Positions 25,548-33,030 of a stretch of 64,000 nt of DNA are shown here, one piece after another. The stretch lies in NCBI GenBank assembly GCA_963780805.1, contig CAWADP010000013.1, forward strand, positions 137,322 to 201,321. Direction: 5' to 3'. Numbering within the stretch: the stretch's first letter is position 1; every line of letters starts with the position of its first letter. Made by a program: the position numbers and the translations under genes. The notes under the pieces are model-generated. The model ran no database searches and was not told the origin of the DNA. It worked only from the letters and a program-made list of their open reading frames with translations. Origin of the DNA: JASHVB01 sp963780805 (lineage in GTDB: Bacteria > Pseudomonadota > Alphaproteobacteria > Acetobacterales > Acetobacteraceae).

Positions 25548-25997
25548 TGCCGGCCGTGGCTCGCCGGCCGCGCCGCCACTCGCTGGTCTGGCTGCAGGGG
25601 CTCGGCTGCGGCGCGGTGGTGGCGCTGGTCCCGGCGATGGCGCTGCTGCTAGGGGCGCTGCTGCTGCCTGGGGTCCTGGCGGTGGTCTACGACCGGCAGG
25701 CCGGGCGGCCGGTGGCGCGCACAGGTACCGCTGTGTGGCACCGCGACGACGATCGCGCCGGTGCTGGCGCTGTGGACCGCCGGCAATAACATGGATGCGT
25801 GCCTGGCGCTGCTGAGCGACCTGCGGGTGATGGGCACCGCCTGGAGCGCCGCGGCGGTAGGCTGGATCCTGGCGGAACTGGCGCCGGTGGTGGCGCTGGT
25901 CGTGCTGGAGGCGATCACCCAGGCCCGCGCCGCGAAGCTGCGGGCCGAGCGCGAGAAGCTGATGGCGGAGTGGGGGTTCGAGGAGGAGCCGCGGTAG
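25547..25997 (+). CDS. small multi-helix membrane partner of the pseudokinase (frame broken near 25725)
   Basis: The frame from ATG 25547 gives MPAVARRPRRHSLVWLQGLG, then CGAVVALVPAMALLLGALLL. The meaningful sequence then continues in the next frame from about 25725: VPLCGTATTIAPVLALWTAG, NNMDACLALLSDLRV, VGWILAELAPVVALVVLEAI, ending RAEREKLMAEWGFEEEPR at 25997. Joined, they give about 149 residues with three or four membrane helices and a charged C-terminal tail. The overlap with the pseudokinase stop shows translational coupling. No family is recognised with confidence. The frame break may be a sequencing error. Confidence 0.55.
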
Positions 25998-26011
25998 CGA
26001 GCGTCGCGAAG

Positions 26012-26258
26012 TGTCATTGCGCGTTGACCGCCGGCCGAGAAAGAACTGGCCGAGAAACAAACGGTGACCGGGTCAAAAGAACACCCCCTCCCCTTGAGGG
26101 AGGAGGCAGGGGGAGGGGTCGAAGAGCTGGGATGTTTCGACCCCTCCCCCTGCTGCCTCCCTCAAGGGGCCTCAAGGGGAGGGGTGTTCTTCTCCGTCCC
26201 AGTCGCCGTGTCATTCAAGGCGGGTCAGCCGCCTGCCGGTGGTCGATGCGCAATGACA
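26012..26258. mobile_element. MITE-like palindromic element, 247 bp
   Basis: The outer ends are inverted: TGTCATTGCGCGTTGACCG at 26012 against GGTCGATGCGCAATGACA ending at 26258. Inside is a second, stronger inverted repeat (ACCCCCTCCCCTTGAGGGAG ... CTCAAGGGGAGGGGTGTTC) around a core TCGAAGAGCTGGGATGTTTCGA. The right 75 bp are nearly repeated at 43920-43995 and 62060-62130. There is no coding capacity, which fits a miniature inverted-repeat element. Target duplication was not clear. Confidence 0.75.
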
Positions 26259-26285
26259 CTGCGAATGCGGTTCGAACCTTGATAC

Positions 26286-26624
26286 CTACTGCGCCGTGCC
26301 GAGGCGCGGCGAATAGTCGGTCAGCGTGAGAGTACGATCCTCGATTCCGCCGACCAGCGAACCATGCACGGCTCCCGTCTCTCGCTTGATCCGCGCCCAC
26401 TCCTCGTCTGCCATGAATGTCTCCCAGGCGCTCGCCTTCGCCCGCTCGTCGGGCCATTCGAGGATGTAGACGAACTCGGGGGACCCCGCCCCGCTGGCTT
26501 CCCACATGGCAACGATCCTGAACCCATGGCGCAGCATGATGCGCGCGGCATGGTCGCGGAAGCGCTGATGGAAGGCCTGCTTGTTGCGCTCGACGATTTT
26601 GTAGATGCGCAATTGATGGATCAC
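26286..26624 (-). CDS. NIPSNAP-family protein
   Basis: The 112-residue product (VIHQLRIYKIVERNKQAFHQ, RFRDHAARIMLRHGFRIVAM, SPEFVYILEWPDERAKASAW) has the dimeric alpha/beta-barrel layout of NIPSNAP proteins. It starts at GTG 26624 with GGAGGA eight bases upstream. The role in bacteria is undefined; some members are small oxygenase-like or ligand-binding proteins. It lies downstream of the QueA-like gene on the same strand (32 bp gap), so it may be the last gene of the SoxR-controlled operon. Confidence 0.85.
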   Translation of the reverse strand: MIHQLRIYKIVERNKQAFHQRFRDHAARIMLRHGFRIVAMWEASGAGSPEFVYILEWPDERAKASAWETFMADEEWARIKRETGAVHGSLVGGIEDRTLTLTDYSPRLGTAQ

Positions 26625-26656
26625 GACAGGTCCTCCTTCGGATGCAAGTAACGGTT

Positions 26657-27715
26657 CTATGCGGCGCGTTCGGACACAACCCCCGCCGCGCAACGGCAAC
26701 ATTCGATCAGCATGGCATCGCCAAACTCATGCGTGCGATAGCCCTGGTGCGCGAGCGTCGCGACGATCCGGTGCAGCAACGCATCGCCGGCGAAGGCCCT
26801 GAGCAATTCGAAATGGCTTTCGCCCGGTTCGTGCACGCCGCTCAGGATGGCGTCGACTACGCGCAGTCGGGTTCCCGCGCCGATCCTGCCGTGCGCGATG
26901 CCGTTGCCGGCGCGCACGCCGCCCTGCTCATGCGCTGCTGTTTCCAAGGCTCGGACGACCGTCGTGCCGATGGCGGCGATGCGCCCTTGGTTCGCCTTCG
27001 CCTGCGCAATCGCCGCTGCGGTGTTGTCGGGGATGCGATAGGCCTCGTCGAACGGGAGTTGCCGGTCCAGCGCGGCGTCGCCGGTCGAGGATAGTCCCGC
27101 CGCGTGGGTGAGCGTGGCAAAACCGACTCCGCGCTGCCGCCAGGCCGCCAGCGTGCGCCAGTCGAGCGCAAAGCCGGCGGAGGGCGCCTCGAATGCGATC
27201 GGCTCGGCGGCGATCCCTGTCCAGACATCCCACAGGGCCAGCGGTTCGGGCACATGCGCGTACTGGATCGGCCGGCCATGCCGCGCCAGGCCCGCGAAAA
27301 TGGTCACACGATCGCCCGCGAAACGCAGCCGCACCAGGCGCGGGTGATCAAGCACGGCATCGACGGCTGCGGTCAGCGGCCCGAGCGTCAGACGATCGCC
27401 CGGCGACAGCCTTGGCGGCAGCGGCCGGTCTTCGGTACGGATGCGATGATCGCCGGCACCGAAAACGATCGCAGCGAACCGCGTCGGATCGCCAGGGGAT
27501 AGCCATGCCGCGAGCCGGACCTCGATCGGTTGGCCACTGGAGCAATGGATGCCGGTCAGGCTCGCCGGCAAGGTTGCCGCGTCATTGGCGATCACCAGAT
27601 CGCCCGGCCGGAGCAGGTGTCCCAGTTCGCTGCGTGGCAGGTGGCGGATGCCGCCATGCGCGTCGATGACGGCGAGCTGAGCGGATCGACGATCGGGGCG
27701 ATCAGCGGCGATCAT
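26657..27715 (-). CDS. divergent QueA-like S-adenosylmethionine:tRNA ribosyltransferase-isomerase
   Basis: The 352-residue protein is about the length of QueA, which transfers the ribosyl moiety of SAM to 7-aminomethyl-7-deazaguanine in tRNA. Recognisable elements are LLRPGDLVIANDAATLPASL, GRPIQYAHVPEP, IAAIGTTVVRALETA, VVDAILSGVHEPGESHFELL and RAFAGDALLHRIVATLAHQG. Several signature positions differ from canonical QueA: NDTRVxPARL is NDAATLPASL, and NFHLPxSTLL is GVHEPGESHF. So it is better called a QueA paralogue. It overlaps the SDR stop by four bases (27712-27715) and is thus co-translated and under the same SoxR promoter. No tgt or queG is nearby. Confidence 0.8.
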   Translation of the reverse strand: MIAADRPDRRSAQLAVIDAHGGIRHLPRSELGHLLRPGDLVIANDAATLPASLTGIHCSSGQPIEVRLAAWLSPGDPTRFAAIVFGAGDHRIRTEDRPLPPRLSPGDRLTLGPLTAAVDAVLDHPRLVRLRFAGDRVTIFAGLARHGRPIQYAHVPEPLALWDVWTGIAAEPIAFEAPSAGFALDWRTLAAWRQRGVGFATLTHAAGLSSTGDAALDRQLPFDEAYRIPDNTAAAIAQAKANQGRIAAIGTTVVRALETAAHEQGGVRAGNGIAHGRIGAGTRLRVVDAILSGVHEPGESHFELLRAFAGDALLHRIVATLAHQGYRTHEFGDAMLIECCRCAAGVVSERAA

Positions 27716-28434
27716 CGCCGGGTTCCAGCGCAGCGACCGGCGGATCCGGGTAGCACCGCCAACATCGCCGCGACGACGTCCGCGGCGGCGTCTGCCGGGC
27801 GCCGCAACGCCGACCGGTCGGCATCGGGAACCGCCAGCGCGTGCAGTGGCGTATCCATGTCGCCCGGATCGATCGAGAGAAAGCGGATGCCCTCGGCGCT
27901 GGTTTCCTCCGCCCAAATGGACGTCATGTGACGCAGCGCCGCCTTGCTGGCGCCGTAGGCGCCCCAGCCCGAATAGGGCGTGAGTGCCGCGTCGCTGGAA
28001 ATGTTGACAACAGCCGCGCCACGCCGTTCGCGCGCGGAAGCGGCGAGCGCGCCGAGCAACGCCTTCGTCAGCCGGAACGGGCCGAGTACGTTTACCGCGA
28101 GCGCTTGCTCCAGGTCCTCGCAATCGGTGTCGGCCAGCGGCGCGAGCGGGGTCGGCCCGAGGCTCGACGCGTTGTTGATAAGGACATCGAGCCCGCCAAG
28201 ATCGCCGGCGATCTGCAGCGCCAGCGGGTAGATGTCGTCCTTACGGCCCACGTCGCCGACGATGCCGCAGGCTCCGGTGTCCGCCGCAGCTTGCCTGACG
28301 TCGGCGGCGGTGCGGGCGACAAAGGCCACCCGCGCACCGCGGCCGGCCAGCAGCCGGACCAAGGCCTGTCCCAGTCCGGATGTCCCGCCGGTGACGGCGA
28401 CGCGAAGGTGAGTGAGGTCGGTATCGGTCGGCAT
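27712..28434 (-). CDS. short-chain dehydrogenase/reductase under SoxR control
   Basis: The 240-residue SDR has the NAD(P) motif VTGGTSGLGQALV, NNASS, the catalytic Ser in VVNISSDAALTP, and YGASK (Tyr-x3-Lys) intact. ATG 28434 has GGGAGGG about nine bases upstream. The promoter reads directly into it from a SoxR box 34 bp away. SDR enzymes are frequent SoxR targets in non-enteric bacteria, where they may reduce quinone- or phenazine-type redox-cycling compounds; here that is an inference. It is the first gene of the SDR-queA-like(-NIPSNAP) operon, divergent from soxR. Confidence 0.92.
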   Translation of the reverse strand: MPTDTDLTHLRVAVTGGTSGLGQALVRLLAGRGARVAFVARTAADVRQAAADTGACGIVGDVGRKDDIYPLALQIAGDLGGLDVLINNASSLGPTPLAPLADTDCEDLEQALAVNVLGPFRLTKALLGALAASARERRGAAVVNISSDAALTPYSGWGAYGASKAALRHMTSIWAEETSAEGIRFLSIDPGDMDTPLHALAVPDADRSALRRPADAAADVVAAMLAVLPGSAGRCAGTRR

Positions 28435-28467
28435 GGATCGGCCCTCCCGGGGGTTGGCGAAGGCCGC

Positions 28468-28498
28468 TGCATACAAGTTCAAGTGAACTTGAAGTCAA
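28468..28498 (-). promoter_or_regulatory. SoxR operator inside a 19-bp-spacer promoter
   Basis: On the minus strand TTGACT (-35, 28493-28498) and TATGCA (-10, 28468-28473) are separated by 19 bp. The spacer region holds the palindrome TTCAAGTGAACTTGAA (28478-28493), close to the enterobacterial soxS operator core CAAGTTAACTTG. An over-long 19-bp spacer is the hallmark of MerR-family activation. It drives the SDR operon, and its position just before soxR allows autoregulation. Confidence 0.88.
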
Positions 28499-30311
28499 GC
28501 GGATTTTGTGCTGGGATCCGCGCATGGAACCGATGCTTCTGATCGGCGAGGTGGCGCGGCGCAGCGGCGTCGCGTCCTCCGCCCTGCGATTTTACGAAGA
28601 CCGAGGGCTGATTGCGTCGCAGCGGGCAGGGTCCGGGCATCGGCGCTATGCGCGCTCGGTGCTGCGGCGGATCGCGTTCATCGTGTTCGCGCAGCGGATC
28701 GGGCTGACGCTGGAGGAGGTCGGCGTGGAATTGGCGCGGCTGCCGACCGACCGAATTCCGGCGCGCGGCGACTGGGCGCGGCTGTCGGGCGACTGGACCA
28801 GGCGGATCGATGCGCAGATCGCGGAGTTGGAACGCCTCAGGGCGGGTCTGACAGCGTGCATCGGCTGCGGCTGCCTGTCGATCGATCGTTGCCGGTTGGC
28901 AAACCCGGCGGATCGGGCTGGCCGCAAGGGGCCGGGGCCGCGCTACTGGCTGGGGTGAGGCCGGCTGGAGGATGTTCGGATTTATGATAAGAGCGATGCT
29001 GTTTGTGGGCTGGGCCGCGGCGCGGAGGACGGGGTTGTCAACCGCTTTTCTCAGGAAGGTCACGCATCCGATCGCGGCGATCGCCATGATATAGGCTGCG
29101 ATCAGGTCGGAAAGCTGGCGGCTCAGCAGCCAGGTGGCGATCAACGGTGCGGTGCCGCCGAAGATCGCGGCGCAGACCGCATAGGGCAGGCCGATCCCCG
29201 AGGTGCGCACCTGCGTGGGGAACAACTCGCAGAGAGTCGCTGACAGCACGCCGTCCGCCATGGCCAGCAGCAGGCAGCCGACGATGTCGACCAGCAGGAA
29301 CGTCAGGAAGTCCGCGTGCTGCAGCAGACGCAGCATGGGCCACGCGAGAACGAAGAAGCCGATGGCGTAGGTCAGCAGCACCGGCCGGCGTCCGATGCGG
29401 TCCGACACCGCGCCGGCAGCCGGGGTAGCGACGCAAAAGACGGCGAGGGAGATCACCCCGCCGATGAACCCCTGGCCCAGCGGCAGGCCGCCCGCCAGAT
29501 GGGCGTAGGTCGGAAGGAATACCGTCCACAGGTAGAACTGCACTGTCCCCATCTGCATCGCGAACACGACGAACGATTCCCAGGGATGGTCCCGCAGCGC
29601 CCGCAGGATGGGCCGGTCGTGCAGGGCCCGGCGTTGCTCCACGGCGATGAAGTGCGGCGTTTCCGGCAGGCCGGTGCGGATGTAGAGCCCGTAAAGCGAC
29701 AGCGCCGCGCCGAGCAGGAAGGGCAGTCGCCATCCCCAAGTGCCCAGCGCGGGCGGCGTGATGAAGTTGGTGGTCAGCGCGGCGATGCCTGTCGCGATCA
29801 GGACGGCGAAGCCGATGCTGGCGATGTGCAGCGAGCCGATGACGCCGCGCCGGTGTGCGGGCGCATGCTCCACGAGGAAGGCTGCCGCGCCCTGGAACTC
29901 GCCGCCCGCCGAGAACCCTTGCAACAGGCGCGCCACCAGCAGCAGGATCGGTGCGGCGATGCCGATCGAGGCATAGGACGGCGTCACGGCGACGATCAGG
30001 CTGCCGAGACCCATCAGCAGGATGGTCAATGCCAGCATGCGGCGCCGGCCGTATTTGTCGGCCAGCGGCGAGAGCACGATCGAGCCCACCGGCCGCATGA
30101 CGAACCCGAGCGCGAAGGTGGCCAGCGTCGCCAGCAGCGCCGTGGTGGCGTTGCCCGAAGGGAAGAACTGGCTGGCGAACACGCTCGAGAGCAAGCCGTA
30201 GATTGTCCAGTCGTACCATTCGACGATGTTGCCAATCAAGCCGCCCATCACCGTGGTCGCATTCGCGGTGTCGGTGGCGTGGGCTCCGAAGGAGGCGGCA
30301 GTGTCGCTCAA
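28479..30311 (-). CDS. MFS transporter, metabolite:H+ symporter (MHS) type, with run-on C-terminus
   Basis: Twelve membrane helices are evident, with family motifs GNIVEWYDWTIYGLLSSVFA, FALGFVMRPVGSIVLSPLAD, KYGRRRMLAL, RLLQGFSAGGEFQGAAAFLV, and DRIGRRPVLLTYA. MHS members import organic acids, proline, betaine or shikimate. I chose TTG 30311 because GGAGGAG lies nine bases upstream and it sits about 20 residues before the first helix. After the last helix (AYIMAIAAIGCVTFLRKAVD, about 29040) no stop occurs: the frame continues about 185 residues, antisense to soxR, and stops only at 28479 within the SoxR box. The natural stop was probably lost, or the tail is real; unresolved. Confidence 0.8.
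   Translation of the reverse strand: MSDTAASFGAHATDTANATTVMGGLIGNIVEWYDWTIYGLLSSVFASQFFPSGNATTALLATLATFALGFVMRPVGSIVLSPLADKYGRRRMLALTILLMGLGSLIVAVTPSYASIGIAAPILLLVARLLQGFSAGGEFQGAAAFLVEHAPAHRRGVIGSLHIASIGFAVLIATGIAALTTNFITPPALGTWGWRLPFLLGAALSLYGLYIRTGLPETPHFIAVEQRRALHDRPILRALRDHPWESFVVFAMQMGTVQFYLWTVFLPTYAHLAGGLPLGQGFIGGVISLAVFCVATPAAGAVSDRIGRRPVLLTYAIGFFVLAWPMLRLLQHADFLTFLLVDIVGCLLLAMADGVLSATLCELFPTQVRTSGIGLPYAVCAAIFGGTAPLIATWLLSRQLSDLIAAYIMAIAAIGCVTFLRKAVDNPVLRAAAQPTNSIALIINPNILQPASPQPVARPRPLAASPIRRVCQPATIDRQAAAADARCQTRPEAFQLRDLRIDPPGPVARQPRPVAARRNSVGRQPRQFHADLLQRQPDPLREHDERDPPQHRARIAPMPGPCPLRRNQPSVFVKSQGGGRDAAAPRHLADQKHRFHARIPAQNPLDFKFT
28524..28958 (+). CDS. soxR: redox-sensitive transcriptional activator SoxR
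   Basis: The 144-residue MerR-family protein has the N-terminal helix-turn-helix (LLIGEVARRSGVASSALRFY, EDRGLI), a dimerisation helix and the [2Fe-2S] cluster motif CIGCGCLSIDRC with Cys 112, 115, 117 and 123. Oxidation of this cluster switches the target promoter on. ATG 28524 is preferred over an upstream alternative because it gives the normal family N-terminus. It is divergent from the SDR operon with the operator in between. On the opposite strand the reading frame of the neighbouring MFS gene runs through the whole of soxR. Confidence 0.95.
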   Translation: MEPMLLIGEVARRSGVASSALRFYEDRGLIASQRAGSGHRRYARSVLRRIAFIVFAQRIGLTLEEVGVELARLPTDRIPARGDWARLSGDWTRRIDAQIAELERLRAGLTACIGCGCLSIDRCRLANPADRAGRKGPGPRYWLG

Positions 30312-30582
30312 GCGGCGGTACTCCTCCAAGGCGATTTGCCCGAGACTGCCGTTGTGCGTGTGCCCGGGCAAGCGACCCTGCTGGCGTCGGTCGCGCACGC
30401 GTTCGGGTGGTTGCCGTGCACGCGTTCGGGTACTTGGTTGTGGGGTACTTGGTTGTACGTCCGTACCTTTCCGCCGATTGGTCCCCAGGGGCATCGGGCG
30501 AAGGGCAGTCCGAAGGAAACCGAGGAGAAGCACCGACCGCCGGTGCCGCAAAATTCACCGTATTTCAGCACGGAGATAAAAC

Positions 30583-30662
30583 GGAGAACCACGGTGATCA
30601 CGGAGTTGGAGGATTCCCCGACTGCGGGGGAACCTCCGGCTCCGCGTTCACCGTGGTTCTCC
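30583..30662. repeat. palindromic element abutting the 15-bp array
   Basis: The arms GGAGAACCACGGTGATCACG ... and ... CGTTCACCGTGGTTCTCC are inverted, with a short GC-rich centre (CCCCGACTGCGGGG). The right end touches the first unit of the tandem array. Confidence 0.82.
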
Positions 30663-30812
30663 CTGGGCGATGCTCCCCCGGGCGATGCTCCCCCGGGCGA
30701 TGCTCCCCCGGGCGATGCTCCCCCGGGCGATGCTCCCCTGGGCGATGCTCCGCTGGGCGATGCTCCCCTGGGCGATGCTCCCCTGGGCGATGCTCCCCTG
30801 GGCGATGCTCCC
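30663..30812 (+). repeat. minisatellite, 10 x 15 bp
   Basis: Ten uninterrupted 15-bp units of CCGGGCGATGCTCCC (or CT at the start) run from 30663. GGGCGATGCT recurs every 15 bp from 30665 to 30800. Units fall in two blocks, CCGGGC first and CTGGGC later, showing stepwise expansion. It lies in the space between two MFS genes, 218 bp before the second one. Confidence 0.95.
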
Positions 30813-31030
30813 CTGCATCGTGTGCTCGACGTGCCATGCCTGACCCGGGCCCGAACGATACGCTCCTGCATGACGTGTGCCCGCCCGATGCCTCCCCTCC
30901 ATGGGTGCATCCACGACGCGATCGTACATGATGCAGCGACGCCGCTGCGTCATCCGTGCTATGTTGCCATCGAAACGCCCCGATGCGGTGCCATGCCCGG
31001 CTACCCCGCCAACTTCCCTCCCCGAACCCG

Positions 31031-32719
31031 ATGATCCGCCTGCCTCCTGCCCTGGTGCCGCTGCGCAACCGCACCTTCCGCATGCTGTGGATTGCCAGCG
31101 TCGTCGCCTGGCTCGGCACCTGGTTGCAGAATACCGGCGCCGGCTGGCTGATGACGGTACTGGCGCCGCGCCCGCTGATCGTCGCCATGGTGCAGGCGGC
31201 CACCATCATGCCAGTGTTCCTGCTCGCCCTGCCCGGCGGCGCGCTGGCCGACATTGTGGACCGCCGCGTCTTCCTGATCGCCACCCAGGTCTGGACCATC
31301 CTCGCCGCCGCCACCCTGGCCGCGCTGACGCTGGGGCATGCGGTCACCGCCGGCGTGCTGCTGGCGCTGACATTCGCCATCGGCATCGGCTCGGCGCTGA
31401 CCGCCCCGGCCTGGAGCGCCATCATCCCGGAACTGGTGCCGCGCGAGGACCTGGTACAGGCGATCGCCCTCAACGGCATCGGCTACAACCTGACCCGTGC
31501 GGTCGGCCCGGCGCTGGCCGGCTTCCTGATCCTGCTCGGCGGCACCAGCCTGGCGTTCTCACTCTACACGGTGTCGATCGTCGCAGTGATCCTGGCGTTG
31601 CTGTCCTGGCAGCGGGGCAAGCGCTTCACCGGCCTGCCGCGCGAGCATTTCGTCGCCGCGATGCGCGCCGGGGTGCGGTTCGTGCGCAACACGCCGGCGA
31701 TACGCCACGCCATGCTGCGCACCATCGCCTATTCGCTGCCGGCCTCCGCCCCCTGGGCGCTGCTGCCGCTGGTGGTGCGTGAGCAATTGCACCTGGGCGC
31801 CGGGATGTACGGCGTGATCCTGGGGATGATGGGGGTGGGCGGCGTCACCTCGGGGATGCTGCTGCCGATGGTGCGTGGGCGGCTGAGTCGTAATGCCACC
31901 GTGGTCGGCTGCACCCTGTCATCCTGCGCCGGCATCGCCCTGGTCGGCATCGCCCATCACTGGCTGTTCGCTTCCGCGGGGATGCTGCTGTTCGGGATCG
32001 GCTGGACGTCGGCCTACGCCACCATCCAGGCGGCGGCGCAGCTCGTCTGCCCGACCTGGGTGCGGGCGCGGGCGCTGGCGATCTACCAGTTGGCGCAGAA
32101 CGGCGCGCTGACCGTGGGGTCGTTCGCCTGGGGCGCGCTGGGCGGGCAGATCGGCATGTCGGAGACACTGGTGACCGCGGCGGCCCTGGGCGTGGCGCTG
32201 GCCTTCGCCGTCCAGCGCTTCGGCATCGAGCAGATCGGGCCGGGGGCGGCCGCGGTGCCCGAAGCCGTGCCGCCGCCCGCGCCGGAAGCGCCCGCCGCCG
32301 AGTTGGTGCCGCTGCTGCGCCACGCTCGCGGGCAGGTGATGGAGACCATGCACTACCACGTCGTGCCCGCCGAGCGCGGGGCGTTCCTCGCTACCATGCG
32401 GGAAGTCCGACAGGTGCGCGGCCGGGCCGGTGCGGCGTTCTGGCAGCTCTACGAGGACGTGGCGCACCCCGAGGGCTGGCTGGAAATGTGGTCGATGGAG
32501 AGCTGGACAGAGCATTTGCGCGAGGTCGGGCGGCTGTCGGAGGAGGATCGGGCGGTGCTCGCCTGTGCTACGGCATACCGGCGCGATCCGGCCACGCGTC
32601 CACCCGCGCGGTACTTGGCGGTGGACCCGGCGGCGGCGACGGCGGAGGCGAAGCGGGCAGGCGAGCGGGTTGCGAGGATTGGGGTGGTGCGGCCGGCGGC
32701 GGAAGCGAGCGGGGCGTGA
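31031..32719 (+). CDS. MFS_3-type transporter with C-terminal monooxygenase-like domain
   Basis: Residues 1-400 form an MFS_3/DUF894-type exporter: PLRNRTFRMLWIASVVAWLG, TWLQNTGAGWLM, LPGGALADIVDRRVFLIATQ, and NGIGYNLTRAVGPALAGFL. After a Pro/Ala linker (about 410-430), residues 440-530 read VMETMHYHVVPAERGAFLAT, MREVRQVRGRAGAAFWQLYE and EGWLEMWSMESWTEHLREV. This resembles the ABM-like alpha/beta-barrel tail known from related MFS proteins. The substrate is unknown; siderophore or small-molecule export is inferred by family. ATG 31031 immediately precedes the first conserved block. The 15-bp array lies upstream. Confidence 0.9.
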   Translation: MIRLPPALVPLRNRTFRMLWIASVVAWLGTWLQNTGAGWLMTVLAPRPLIVAMVQAATIMPVFLLALPGGALADIVDRRVFLIATQVWTILAAATLAALTLGHAVTAGVLLALTFAIGIGSALTAPAWSAIIPELVPREDLVQAIALNGIGYNLTRAVGPALAGFLILLGGTSLAFSLYTVSIVAVILALLSWQRGKRFTGLPREHFVAAMRAGVRFVRNTPAIRHAMLRTIAYSLPASAPWALLPLVVREQLHLGAGMYGVILGMMGVGGVTSGMLLPMVRGRLSRNATVVGCTLSSCAGIALVGIAHHWLFASAGMLLFGIGWTSAYATIQAAAQLVCPTWVRARALAIYQLAQNGALTVGSFAWGALGGQIGMSETLVTAAALGVALAFAVQRFGIEQIGPGAAAVPEAVPPPAPEAPAAELVPLLRHARGQVMETMHYHVVPAERGAFLATMREVRQVRGRAGAAFWQLYEDVAHPEGWLEMWSMESWTEHLREVGRLSEEDRAVLACATAYRRDPATRPPARYLAVDPAAATAEAKRAGERVARIGVVRPAAEASGA

Positions 32720-32770
32720 TCGCCGTTGCGGCGGGGGAGGAGGACGCTGGCTCCGTGCGGCCTCGGCAAA

Positions 32771-32981
32771 GCAAGAAAGTCAGCGGTCACAGAGTCGCAG
32801 CGAGGACACACAGAGTTTCACCGCGAGGTACTTTTTGTCTCCCAGAGTAGCGCCAGCAGAGTGGCGCCATCAGAGTAGCGCCATGGATCGGGTTGTTGTT
32901 TCTGTAATGAAATTTATTCTTTCTCGATGCGACTTTGTGTGCACGCGGTGCAACTCTGTGACCACTGACTTTCTTGCTGAC
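32771..32981. repeat. long imperfect inverted repeat, about 211 bp
   Basis: The left end AAGAAAGTCAGCGGTCACAG continues to GAGTCGCAGCGAGGACAC. The right end, GTGTGCACGCGGTGCAACTC then TGTGACCACTGACTTTCTT, is its imperfect complement. The centre includes a triplicated GAGTAGCGCCA-like motif and is AT-rich. It separates the convergent MFS and mutL genes, and no coding is seen. Confidence 0.75.
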
Positions 32982-33030
32982 TTTCTTACCGCGAAGCGGC
33001 AAAGGCCCCGCATCGGCGGCGGCTCACCGC

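Larger units (their letters stand above)
30312..31030. other. 719-bp gene-free stretch of repeats
   Basis: No gene is recognised between the two MFS genes. The stretch holds a small direct repeat (two GGTACTTGGTTGT copies near 30435), a palindrome at 30583-30662 and a ten-copy 15-bp array at 30663-30812. The open frames across it are low-complexity translations of these repeats. Confidence 0.7.

Noticed and set aside
24689..25789. 366-codon frame in another frame of the pseudokinase gene
   Set aside because: Composition (Gly/Ala/Arg-rich) is that of a shadow frame in high-GC DNA; only its last 80 codons, from ATG 25547, are meaningful.
23760..26060. 766-codon minus-strand frame opposite the pseudokinase
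   Set aside because: Glutamine/arginine/alanine-rich antisense frame typical of GC-rich genes; no domain.
30663..30812. Possible CRISPR array
   Set aside because: Units are contiguous 15-bp repeats without unique spacers and no cas genes are present.
30203..30931. Long frames encoding RCSPG or GEHRP repeats
   Set aside because: They are translations of the 15-bp tandem array and palindrome, without start context or domain.
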